Source: Symploca sp. SIO2E9
GTDB lineage: Bacteria > Cyanobacteriota > Cyanobacteriia > Cyanobacteriales > Coleofasciculaceae
Length of the DNA: 50,053 nt
NCBI GenBank assembly: GCA_010692645.1
Contig: JAAHGS010000039.1
Location: forward strand, 1-50,053
Direction of reading: 5' to 3'
Below the pieces are notes generated by a model, which was not told where the DNA came from, ran no database searches, and saw nothing but the letters and a program-made list of their open reading frames with translations. Positions within the stretch are counted from its first letter, which is position 1; every line of letters begins with the position of its first letter. This document shows positions 37,194 to 45,093 of the stretch, in pieces. Position numbers and translations under genes: made by a program.

Positions 37194-38372
37194 TCATCGT
37201 TCTTTAATTTGCACTTGTCGGTTGAAGAGGTTCATACTGATGGAGATGATTAGGCTAATAATTAGATAGATTGCTCCAATTATCAAGATTACTTCGACTT
37301 CTTTGTTGGTTTGATTTAACGTCGTATTGGCAATAGAATAAAAGTCAGGAAAACCAATAGCGATCGCTAAACTGGAATTTTTAGCCAGGTTGAGGTATTG
37401 ACTGGTCAATGAGGGAATGATTACCCTCAGTGCTTGGGGTAAGATTACCAGTTGCATTATCGTACCTGATTTTAATCCTAAGGCTCTTGCTGCCTCCCAC
37501 TGCCCTTTGGGTACTGCCTGAATTCCCGCTCTGACTATTTCGGCAATGAAACTGACTGTATAGACTACCAATCCAGTCAGGAGTGCACAAAACTCAGGAC
37601 TCAGTTGCAATCCTCCTTCTAGTTGTGCGTCTGTAGTAACTCGGGGTAAGTTCCACAAAAATGGTGCCGATTGAGTGACAATCAAGGCAATAATCAGGGC
37701 AGTGATGATCATACCTGAAGTCCATAGTATTATTCTACCAGGCTTGCCTTGTTCTACTCTCAGGTGCCCCCGCCAGCGCCAAACTAAAGCTGCGATAATT
37801 ATTCCTATACTCAATAATATCAGCCAAATTCCTGTAGCTGTATTGCTTGTCAACCAGGGTAGGGCTATAGCTTTCTTGGTTAAGTAGATTGAACCTGGTA
37901 GCGCGATGCTAGTTTCTGGCAACGGCAATTGTAAGAAAACTGCAGAGTACCAGAATAACAGTTGCAAAAGTAAGGGAGTATTGCGAACAATTTCAACATA
38001 TACGAGGGCAAGATTGCGCAGTAACCAGTTATCAGAAAGACGAGCAATCCCTACAAGTAAGCCAAAAATTGTGGCAAGGATAATGCCAAAGACCATTATA
38101 CGTAAGGAGTTGAGCAAGCCCACAACCATGGCTCGACCAAAGCTGTTCGAGCGTTCATAATTAATTAGTCTCTCACCAATATCAAAAGATGCTTGGGAAT
38201 CGAGAAATTCAAATCCCAAGGGCCTACCTAATAGCTGCCGATTGTAAATCAGGTTGTCTGTGAGAATTATCACCGTCGCTACAACCAGTAGCACAGCAAT
38301 TGCCTGTAGAGCTATTTTCCAGAAGCGGGAATCCCGCAATAGTTGAGGGAGGTTTTGGGGTTTTAGTGCCAA
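37194..38372 (-). CDS. natG: Polar amino-acid ABC transporter permease (NatG/AapQ type)
   Basis: This 392-residue inner-membrane permease of the His/Glu/Gln family has a helix at about 20-40, a conserved loop (LLGRPLGFEFLDSQASFDIG), then the transport core from about 83 (GLLNSLRIMVFGIILATIFG). EIVRNTPLLLQLLFWY and the EAA loop WEAARALGLKSGTIMQLVIL contact the ATPase. The insertion between the first helices and the core is typical of AapQ/BztB/NatG, not of short permeases. It follows the binding protein on the minus strand by 128 bp. The usual partner permease and ATPase are not next to it; the cellulase terminator lies just beyond, so they must be encoded elsewhere. Confidence 0.88.
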   Translation of the reverse strand: MALKPQNLPQLLRDSRFWKIALQAIAVLLVVATVIILTDNLIYNRQLLGRPLGFEFLDSQASFDIGERLINYERSNSFGRAMVVGLLNSLRIMVFGIILATIFGLLVGIARLSDNWLLRNLALVYVEIVRNTPLLLQLLFWYSAVFLQLPLPETSIALPGSIYLTKKAIALPWLTSNTATGIWLILLSIGIIIAALVWRWRGHLRVEQGKPGRIILWTSGMIITALIIALIVTQSAPFLWNLPRVTTDAQLEGGLQLSPEFCALLTGLVVYTVSFIAEIVRAGIQAVPKGQWEAARALGLKSGTIMQLVILPQALRVIIPSLTSQYLNLAKNSSLAIAIGFPDFYSIANTTLNQTNKEVEVILIIGAIYLIISLIISISMNLFNRQVQIKER

Positions 38373-38500
38373 GCGGGTTTTATCCTGTTGAGGAGAGCTA
38401 CTTATTCCTATTAATTAACATTAACGAATCTGTTGATGCTAATTGTATTGCCTTCGATTGAATTTCTATAGTTTACTAATATCAAAAGAACCTTCCCAGT

Positions 38501-39568
38501 TCAACGAAACGGTGGTGCATACATTAAACCGCCCTTTGCCCAAATCTGGTTTTGACCACGCTCCAAATTGAAGGGGGTTTTGGCACCGAGATTACGGTCA
38601 TAAATTTCACCGTAGTTGCCCACTTTTCTAATTGTTTGTGTCATAAAATCTTTGCTGAGACCTAACTGTTCACCCAAATCTTCCTCTGTCCCCAAAAAGC
38701 GTTTAACTACTGGATCTTCGCTACTTAGAAACTGATCGATATTTTGAGAATTTATTCCGAGTTCTTCGGCTTCAATCAAACCATAGATCACCCACTTAAC
38801 AGTATCAAACCACTGCGAATCGCCCTGTTTCACTGCTGGTGCTAGAGGCTCTTTAGACATCACAGCTTCAAGAATGATATGTTGATCTGGTTTGGGTAAT
38901 ACACTGCGGCGAGAAACTAATTGAGAACGATCAGTCGTGACTCCTTCGCAGCGTTCTTGCTCGTAGGCAGCAAAGGTGGCATTGACTTCTTCAAAGACGA
39001 GCGGTGTATATTTAATACCTAGCTTACTCATTTGATCTGCTAAGTTCTGTTCAGTTGTAGTTCCTGTCTGGACGCAGATTGATTTGTTTTGTAAATCTTG
39101 CAAGTCGGTGATGCCGGAGGCTTTTTTCACCATCATCGCCTGACCATCGTAGAATACAGTAGGTGCAAACTCCAGACCTGCGGAAGTATCACGCTTAATT
39201 GTCCAAGTGGTATTGCGGCTGAGGATATCTACCTCCCCAGAAAGCAAGGCTGCAAATCTTTCCTTGGCATTGAGATTGCGGAACTCTACAGCATCTGGAT
39301 CATCAAACATAGCAGTAGCGATCGCACGGCAGATATCTACGTCTAGTCCAGAATATTTACCCTGTTGATTGACGTAGCTAAACCCAGGTAATTCACCACT
39401 AACACCGCAAAGGAGCTTGCCGCGCTCTTTAACTTTATTTAACAAACTTGAACTTTGGGCAGTGCCACCTGCGGGAGTAGAGTTGCCATTAGAAAAGCTT
39501 CTACAAGCTGCTAGGGGAGTAATCAGGAGCATTATCAATACTAGCAGCAGGGAACTGGATTTACGCAT
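38501..39568 (-). CDS. natF: Polar amino-acid ABC transporter binding lipoprotein (NatF/AapJ type)
   Basis: This 355-residue binding protein starts with a lipoprotein signal: basic MRKSS, hydrophobic core, and lipobox LAAC with Cys22. The mature part has the periplasmic binding fold: KERGKLLCGVSGELPGFSYV, LDVDICRAIATAMF, FAALLSGEVDILSRNTTWT and a C-terminal YGEIYDRNLG. Together with the permease downstream it forms the first two genes of a NatFG-type uptake system. In Anabaena NatF transports acidic and neutral polar amino acids; the substrate here is inferred from that family. Confidence 0.9.
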   Translation of the reverse strand: MRKSSSLLLVLIMLLITPLAACRSFSNGNSTPAGGTAQSSSLLNKVKERGKLLCGVSGELPGFSYVNQQGKYSGLDVDICRAIATAMFDDPDAVEFRNLNAKERFAALLSGEVDILSRNTTWTIKRDTSAGLEFAPTVFYDGQAMMVKKASGITDLQDLQNKSICVQTGTTTEQNLADQMSKLGIKYTPLVFEEVNATFAAYEQERCEGVTTDRSQLVSRRSVLPKPDQHIILEAVMSKEPLAPAVKQGDSQWFDTVKWVIYGLIEAEELGINSQNIDQFLSSEDPVVKRFLGTEEDLGEQLGLSKDFMTQTIRKVGNYGEIYDRNLGAKTPFNLERGQNQIWAKGGLMYAPPFR

Positions 39569-40287
39569 AAATTTCTTCGTATTTTCGTCTTTCCCAAAAA
39601 AATTGGTCTCAAGTTTTCTGTAGGGTGGGTATTGTTCAAGAATATCTCAAGTATGGAAATCGAGTTTTTTGATCGGATTTGATCCATAGTCCAGATTATG
39701 GTATGATACAAGGCAGATTTAATAAAATCCTGATTATCATATAAAAAAAATAATTTAACTATAGCCTTTGCCTATGCAGGGTTATATTGCTGAGTATCAA
39801 GCAACTAATAACTGACTACAGCTTTGTTTAATTCACAAACATGATTTGCTCTAGTGCTTTCTCAAGTCACTTTGAGAATTAGACCTCTAGAAGCGTTTCT
39901 AATCGTAGGTTCCAATAGTAGCGGAATTGGCTTGATTTGCTTGATAGTAAAATCTTAGCTGAGTAATTTGAAACTCAGCAGTTTAATAGCGTTTCAACTC
40001 AAGAGTAAGCTTTGTTGTCAAGCTTAGTCATGCAATTTTTTGGGCAAGTAACTAGCCTTCTGGATAACTCTGAAAATAGCAGCAAGAAGCACTAGTGGCT
40101 GTTTTGAACACCACTACAGCAGATCGATTAGCTTGAGCAGATTTTAGTAGATGTTAATTTTTAGTTCACTTTTGACAAACAACTGAAAAACCTGATAGTC
40201 TTTCGGGACTAGAGATACGAGAATTACTCAAGTTAAGCTGCCAAGACTTAGTTTCCTACAGAGTCTGCTAATTTGCTCTTGCCTTGG
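39569..40287. other. Gene-free stretch of about 720 bp upstream of the binding-protein gene
   Basis: It is AT-rich and I see no gene, RNA or repeat that I can support. The part nearest 39569 should hold the natF promoter on the minus strand; TATGGTATGATACAAGG at about 39700 is only a weak candidate on that strand. Confidence 0.5.
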
Positions 40288-40500
40288 CTAATAGCGCTGT
40301 TGAGCTAGATCTCGGATTAAGGATAATCGATTATGGAGATAGTCGCTTAAAATGTGAGTTTGTTCATGATTGAGAGTTTGATCCTGCTTGAGTTGATGTA
40401 GTAACCACTGCACCAAGCTGGGATCATCTAGCTTGAGTATAAAATTTGCCTGAGTCTTTTCGATTAAAGACCATAACTGACGCAGCATCGTGGGAGTCAT
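40288..40500 (-). CDS. Small conserved cyanobacterial protein of unknown function
   Basis: The 70-residue protein (MTPTMLRQLWSLIEKTQANF at the N-terminus, RLSLIRDLAQQRY at the end) has the even, amphipathic make-up of a small folded helical protein and resembles hypothetical proteins seen in other cyanobacteria. It has no membrane segment or Cys. ATTACC-type G-poor sequence precedes it; AGGAG (AAGGAGA, reading the minus strand at about 40508-40514) serves as ribosome-binding site. Function is unknown. Confidence 0.7.
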   Translation of the reverse strand: MTPTMLRQLWSLIEKTQANFILKLDDPSLVQWLLHQLKQDQTLNHEQTHILSDYLHNRLSLIRDLAQQRY

Positions 40501-40965
40501 AAAAAATCTCCTTACTAGATAAACACTCTTACAAAGCAGTGAAAGTGGTCAGCTGTTCCGTAAAAACCTTACGGTCATCAGTGTAACTAAGGATCTTAAG
40601 AATTACTTAAGAATTAAGTCATCCTTCTTACGATAACTGATTTAGAGACCCCATGGGGAGAATCAGACGAGATTGAAACAAGAGTTACCAGAGAATGAAA
40701 CAAGAGTTATCGGATCATTAACAAAAGGATCAATTGCTTGACTTATGACTTAAATTGAGGTATGCAAAACTAGTGCAGGGGAGATGGGGAGAAGAAGTTA
40801 AAGACGCGGGGATACGGGGACTCAAAGCGAGTGGTAAATCGAGGCAGTTGTTAAGTAAAAATACTTAGGGCTTCCTGAATAAGTCTGGTGGTAAGGAGAG
40901 GTAGCTCTTAGCAGGGAGCAGGGAGTAGGGAAAAGCCGATAGTTCTAAGCTTGATTATCCATACT
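40501..40965. other. 465-bp gap with dispersed-repeat fragments
   Basis: No gene is seen. It holds two direct repeats (40671-40688 and 40693-40710, both with TGAAACAAGAGTTA), G-rich tracts at about 40777-40830 and 40913-40934, and a single MITE-like end near 40866-40885 (TTAGGGCTTCCTGAATAAGT). It looks like a landing zone for small repeats. Confidence 0.6.
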
Positions 40966-41538
40966 TTACCAAATTGGTTCAAGATTGAGTTCAAAACCAG
41001 GCAGAATATCTTCTCCAGATAAACTCATAGGAGAATCAAGAATTTCAACTTCTTGATTTTGTCGATAAATTTCTACTTGCCGAGATTGACAATTAATTAA
41101 CCAACCTAAACGAGTTCCATTTTCTCGATACTCTTCCATCTTCTGACGAATTGCACTCAAACTATCACTGGGAGAGAGCAATTCAATCACGAAATCAGGG
41201 CAAAGGGGAAGAAATTTATTTTGCTGTTCAGTCGTCAAATTATTCCATCGCTCTAAGGGTATCCAAGCAACATCAGGGGAACGATTTGCACCATTGGGCA
41301 GTGTGAAGCCAGTAGAGGAATCAAAAACTTTGCCTAGTTTATTTTTTTCATTCCAAATCCAAAGTTGAGCAGTTAGTCCAGCATTGCAATTCCCTGTGTT
41401 TCCCCCTGTGGGTGGCATAATAATTAAATCTCCTTGGGCATTGCGTTCAAATCTCAGATCCTGGTTATCTTGAGATAGCTGATAAAATTGCTCGTCTGTT
41501 AATTGAATAGATTGGCAGTTAATTGTGAAGGTTGTCAT
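40966..41538 (-). CDS. Uma2/DUF820 family protein, copy 1
   Basis: This 190-residue protein belongs to the Uma2 family, a PD-(D/E)xK nuclease-like fold abundant in cyanobacteria and with unproven roles. It starts with ITLTDEQFYQL-type sequence and has the candidate active-site residues Asp in SPDVAWI and Glu in FVIELLSPSD, then Lys in RQKMEEY. It is the last of three tandem copies, 52 bp after the next. It differs from copies 2 and 3 most in residues about 48-75, and also in SPDVAWI against SPDASWI. Confidence 0.9.
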   Translation of the reverse strand: MTTFTINCQSIQLTDEQFYQLSQDNQDLRFERNAQGDLIIMPPTGGNTGNCNAGLTAQLWIWNEKNKLGKVFDSSTGFTLPNGANRSPDVAWIPLERWNNLTTEQQNKFLPLCPDFVIELLSPSDSLSAIRQKMEEYRENGTRLGWLINCQSRQVEIYRQNQEVEILDSPMSLSGEDILPGFELNLEPIW

Positions 41539-41590
41539 AATAAATCATTTTTTAGTTGATTGTTCATTGCGATGAACTGTGAACCATACT

Positions 41591-42163
41591 TTACCAAATT
41601 GGTTCAAGATTGAGTTCAAAACCAGGCAAAACATCTTCTCCAGATAAACTCATAGGAGAATCAAGAATTTCAACTTCTTGAGTTTGTCGATAAATTTCTA
41701 TTTGTCGAGATTGGCGATTAATTAACCAACTTAAACGAGTTCCATTTTCTCGATACTCTTCCATTTTCTGACGAATTACCGCTAAATTATCACTGGGAGA
41801 GCGTAATTCAATTACAAACTCAGGGCAAAGAGGAATAAATTGCTTCTGCTGTTGAACACTCAAATTATTCCATCGTTCTAAGGATATCCAAGAAGCATCA
41901 GGAGAACGATTCGCACCATTGGGCAGTTTAAAACCTGTGGAAGAATCAAAGGCAATGCCAGTACCATTGTTATCTGCCCAGTTAAATAATTGCTGGGTAA
42001 TTCTACCATTTCTGTTTCCTGTCTCTCCCCCTGTGGGCGGCATAATGATTAGTTTCCCAGTAGCAGTGCGTTCAAACTTTAAATCTCGGTTATCCTGAGA
42101 TAGCTGATAAAATTGTTCGTCTGTTAATTGAATGGATTGGCAGTTAATTGTGAAGGCTGTCAT
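41591..42163 (-). CDS. Uma2/DUF820 family protein, copy 2
   Basis: Also 190 residues and nearly identical to copy 3 outside residues about 50-75 (GRITQQLFNWADNNGTGIAF here). The candidate acidic residues are present (SPDASWISL, FVIELRSPSD), with Lys in RQKMEEY. Short spacers with the GTTCATTG repeat separate it from its neighbours, and the spacers are themselves similar, so the duplicated unit included flanking DNA. Confidence 0.9.
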   Translation of the reverse strand: MTAFTINCQSIQLTDEQFYQLSQDNRDLKFERTATGKLIIMPPTGGETGNRNGRITQQLFNWADNNGTGIAFDSSTGFKLPNGANRSPDASWISLERWNNLSVQQQKQFIPLCPEFVIELRSPSDNLAVIRQKMEEYRENGTRLSWLINRQSRQIEIYRQTQEVEILDSPMSLSGEDVLPGFELNLEPIW

Positions 42164-42229
42164 AATAAATTATTTTTTAGTTGATGGTTGATGGTTCATT
42201 GTTCATTGCCATGAATCGTGAACCATACT

Positions 42230-42802
42230 TTACCAAATTGGTTCAAGATTGAGTTCAAAGCCAGGTAGAATATCTTCTCCAGATAAACTCATAGGAGAAT
42301 CAAGGATTTCAACTTCTTGATTTTGTCGATAAATTTCTATTTGTCGAGATTGGCGATTAATTAACCAACCTAAACGAGTTCCATTGTCTCGATACTCTTC
42401 CATTTTCTGACGAATTGCCGCTAAATTATCACTGGGAGAGCGTAATTCAATTACAAACTCAGGGCAAAGAGGAATAAATTGCTTCTGCTGTTGAACACTC
42501 AAATTATTCCATCGTTCTAAGGATATCCAAGAAGCATCAGGAGAACGATTCGCACCATTGGGAAGTTTAAAGCCAGTAGAAGAGTCAAAAGCTAGTCCCA
42601 AATTATTCTGACGACTCCAAGCTTGAAGTTGGTACGCTATTTCTATATTACGGTTGCCAGTTTCTCCTCCTGTGGGTGGCATAATAATTAGTTCTCCAGT
42701 AGCAGTGCGTTCAAACTTTAAATCGCGGTTATCCTGAGATAGCTGATAAAATTGTTCGTCTGTTAATTGAATGGATTGGCAGTTAATTGTTAAGGTTGTC
42801 AT
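42230..42802 (-). CDS. Uma2/DUF820 family protein, copy 3
   Basis: 190 residues when started at ATG 42802, which aligns with the MTxxTINCQ starts of copies 1 and 2; the frame is open to 42838 but that part is dispersed-repeat sequence. It differs from copy 2 almost only in residues about 50-75 (IEIAYQLQAWSRQNNLGLAF). It is the first gene of the tandem array on the minus strand. Function is unknown; a transposon-linked or nuclease role has been proposed for the family. Confidence 0.9.
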   Translation of the reverse strand: MTTLTINCQSIQLTDEQFYQLSQDNRDLKFERTATGELIIMPPTGGETGNRNIEIAYQLQAWSRQNNLGLAFDSSTGFKLPNGANRSPDASWISLERWNNLSVQQQKQFIPLCPEFVIELRSPSDNLAAIRQKMEEYRDNGTRLGWLINRQSRQIEIYRQNQEVEILDSPMSLSGEDILPGFELNLEPIW

Positions 42803-43193
42803 AATAAATTGAGTTTTTGTTGATTGTTCATGGTTCATGGTTCATTAGCCTATAAGCCATCAGCTATTAACCATGAACCAGAGTTTATATTCTATTGTGA
42901 CATTACTACTGATTGCGATCGCACTATATTTTACCTGACGATATCGCAGAGCTCCTGTAGGTTGGGTAGAGCGATAGCGAAACCCAACTCTATCTAACTG
43001 CTCTGACCATGTCAGTTAATAGATACCTTGAGATTTCAGATTAGTGGGGAGGAGGTACGAAAGCTAACCTATGAGCTTAGAAAATTTTCTATCAATAGGT
43101 TACAATTATATTATACTATTATTCTTGTAACCTCATCCAAGTTGAGAGATATACTAAAACTAGTTCATTAGTTTATATCAAGTCAAATATCAT
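42803..43193. other. 391-bp gap between the Uma2 array and the DUF262 gene
   Basis: It contains GGTTCATGGTTCATTAG-type dispersed repeat (about 42822-42846), a HIP1 palindrome (42915-42922), a hairpin-forming repeat GTTGGGT/ACCCAAC (42961-42988) of a kind scattered in cyanobacterial genomes, and the inverted repeat at 43098-43132. No gene is seen. Confidence 0.65.
43098..43132 (+). promoter_or_regulatory. Inverted repeat GGTTACAA-N19-TTGTAACC around a -10-like TATACT
   Basis: Perfect 8-bp arms at 43098-43105 and 43125-43132 enclose an AT-only stretch with TATTATACT. It lies 62 bp before the DUF262 start. The layout fits an operator over the promoter of the gene pair and so autoregulation, as in toxin-antitoxin operons. 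The promoter's -35 box is not clear. Confidence 0.45.
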
Positions 43194-44336
43194 ATGTCCA
43201 TAAGCACAAACATAATGCCAAAAATAGAAATAACAGAAGAAAGAAAAGAAGAAGCAGAAGCAGAAATTCGTGAAAAAAGAAAGCCTGTTGATTACACCAC
43301 AATCGAATATCCTATTGAAATAATTGTCCAAAAATATTCAGATGGAATAGACGATGACACCAACGAATTATTTATTCCAGATTATCAAAGAGAAATGGCT
43401 TGGAACAACGATGTCCAGTCTAAATTTATTGAATCTGTACTCTTAGGTTTACCAATACCCTATATTTTTGTTGCTGATGTCTCAGATGAAGAAAAAGAAA
43501 ATGATGCGCGTCTAGAAATAATAGATGGCACACAACGCATTAGAACCTTAGCAAATTTTTTAACAAACAAATTAGAATTAAGTAATCTTAAAAAGTTAGA
43601 GAAATTAAACTGTTTTACTTTTGCTGATTTACCACTTTCTCGTCAGAGACGTTTTAAGCGAAATACTATTCGGATGATTCAATTAACTGAAGAGTCTGAC
43701 GAAGAAGTACGTAGAGATTTGTTTGAGCGTATCAATACAGGAAGTGTCGAACTCAATAAGATGGAAAAAAGAAGAGGTATTCAACATGGAAAATTTCTAG
43801 ACCTCATAGAGGAATTGTCACGTAATGAAAAATTTCTTAAATTGTTATCTTTTCCAGATGCAGACATTAGAAGACGTGATCCTCAAGAATTTGTTTTGCG
43901 TTTTTTCGCATTTTTAAATAACTATAATAACTTTCCTAGTAAAAGTAAAGTTCATGAATTTCTTGATGAATATTTAATTCAGCGTAACGAAGAACTCGAT
44001 AAATATAAATCTGAAGAACTAGCTAGAGAAATCGAAAAAATGAAAACTACTTTTTTGTCGATGTTAGAATTTGTAGAAAATAATATTCCACATGTTTTTC
44101 ATGTTTATGTGAAAAATCAAAAGAAATATCAACCAACAACTCGCATCAAATTTGAGTCTATTGCTGTAGGTATTGCTCTTGCACTAAGAGAGAATAAAAA
44201 ACTTAATCCAAGCTCGACAGAATTCTTGAATTCAGAAAAATTCAAAGAATATACTAAAGCTGATGCAAGTAGCTCTAATAATAAAGTAGTTCGCCGTATT
44301 GAATACGTGCGTGATCAACTTTTAGAAAAATCATGA
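43194..44336 (+). CDS. DUF262 (ParB/GmrS-like) protein
   Basis: This 380-residue protein has the DUF262 fold: FIPDYQREMAW (60-70), DGTQRIRTL (111-119, the variant of the DGQQR nucleotide-binding/hydrolysis motif) and FERINTGSVELN. DUF262 domains occur in restriction-like and anti-phage proteins, such as GmrSD, where they hydrolyse nucleotides. It overlaps the next gene by 4 bases (ATGA), so the two are coupled. The pair is AT-rich and codon use differs from the flanking genes, which suggests horizontal gain. A second ATG at 43215 may be the start; neither has a clear Shine-Dalgarno. Confidence 0.88.
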   Translation: MSISTNIMPKIEITEERKEEAEAEIREKRKPVDYTTIEYPIEIIVQKYSDGIDDDTNELFIPDYQREMAWNNDVQSKFIESVLLGLPIPYIFVADVSDEEKENDARLEIIDGTQRIRTLANFLTNKLELSNLKKLEKLNCFTFADLPLSRQRRFKRNTIRMIQLTEESDEEVRRDLFERINTGSVELNKMEKRRGIQHGKFLDLIEELSRNEKFLKLLSFPDADIRRRDPQEFVLRFFAFLNNYNNFPSKSKVHEFLDEYLIQRNEELDKYKSEELAREIEKMKTTFLSMLEFVENNIPHVFHVYVKNQKKYQPTTRIKFESIAVGIALALRENKKLNPSSTEFLNSEKFKEYTKADASSSNNKVVRRIEYVRDQLLEKS

Positions 44337-45031
44337 AAGAAAAAAGCATATTATTTCAAGACTTCGATGAGCGTACCAGAGAAGTTAGTAAGTACTTGAT
44401 GTTAATTAAAAATCTAGAGCAGGGAACAATTCAATTAAGTATGGGTGTTAATAAACAAAAAATACGAAAAATCGAATCTGATTTAGAAAAAACTTTAAAA
44501 GCTACTAGTTTCTTGCTATTGTATAACTTGACAGAATCTACAATGCGGAATGCGATTGAGATAATTTTTGATGAACTTAGTAAAGAAGGTATTTCTTTTG
44601 ATAAAATCAGAAAAGAAATAAAGGTAATTATCATAAAAAATATTCAAAATAACCATTCACCTGAGAATTTATTAAATAAAATAAATACAATTGCTGTTGA
44701 TATAATATCCGCTAGCTTTGATAGAGACAAATTATTTTCTGGTAATCTTGATGCAAAAAAGATCAGAAAGACAGCTGAAACCTACGGATTTTCATGCAAA
44801 ACTGACTCTCGTAAGACTGGAAATGGTAGTGATTTGCTTACTGTTAAAATTCATAGAAATGATTTAGCCCATGGCGTGAAGTCTTTTAAGGAAGTCGGAA
44901 AAGATGTAAGCGCAGATGAATTGTTAAAAATAAAGAAAAAAGTAGTTAGTTACTTAAAACAAATATTACAGAACATAGAAACATATTTAGCTAATAAAGA
45001 ATACTTGAATTCTTCTACAGAAACATTGTAA
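44333..45031 (+). CDS. HEPN-domain nuclease (MAE_28990/MAE_18760 type)
   Basis: This 232-residue helical protein carries the HEPN RNase motif R-x4-H as Arg175-His180 (HRNDLAHG) near the C-terminus, with a long basic helical N-terminal half (TLKATSFLLLYNLTESTMRN). It belongs with HEPN-like nucleases first noted in Microcystis and linked with DUF262 partners. The coupling to DUF262 fits a two-gene defence or toxin-antitoxin unit in which this protein is the toxic RNase. Which phage or stress triggers it is not known. A hairpin shared with convergent chlH ends the unit. Confidence 0.85.
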   Translation: MKEKSILFQDFDERTREVSKYLMLIKNLEQGTIQLSMGVNKQKIRKIESDLEKTLKATSFLLLYNLTESTMRNAIEIIFDELSKEGISFDKIRKEIKVIIIKNIQNNHSPENLLNKINTIAVDIISASFDRDKLFSGNLDAKKIRKTAETYGFSCKTDSRKTGNGSDLLTVKIHRNDLAHGVKSFKEVGKDVSADELLKIKKKVVSYLKQILQNIETYLANKEYLNSSTETL

Positions 45032-45044
45032 TTTACTTAAAATT

Positions 45045-45073
45045 AGAGAGACGCTCCAGTGAAACGTCTCTCT
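45045..45073. terminator. Bidirectional hairpin between the HEPN gene and chlH
   Basis: AGAGAGACG (45045-45053) and CGTCTCTCT (45065-45073) pair perfectly around an 11-nt loop, 13 bases after the HEPN stop and 20 bases before the chlH stop. It can act on both convergent transcripts. The loop contains CTCCAG as in the repeat at 9140-9150. Confidence 0.6.
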
Positions 45074-45093
45074 AACAAGAGCTTAGAGCAAGA

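Noticed and set aside
40671-40710. Two direct repeats with TGAAACAAGAGTTA that recall the ATTGAAAC end of cyanobacterial CRISPR repeats
   Set aside because: There are only two imperfect units 22 bp apart with no spacer-length intervals and no cas gene in the window.
42803-42838. Longer start of Uma2 copy 3
   Set aside because: The extra 12 codons are dispersed-repeat sequence and are absent from the other two copies.
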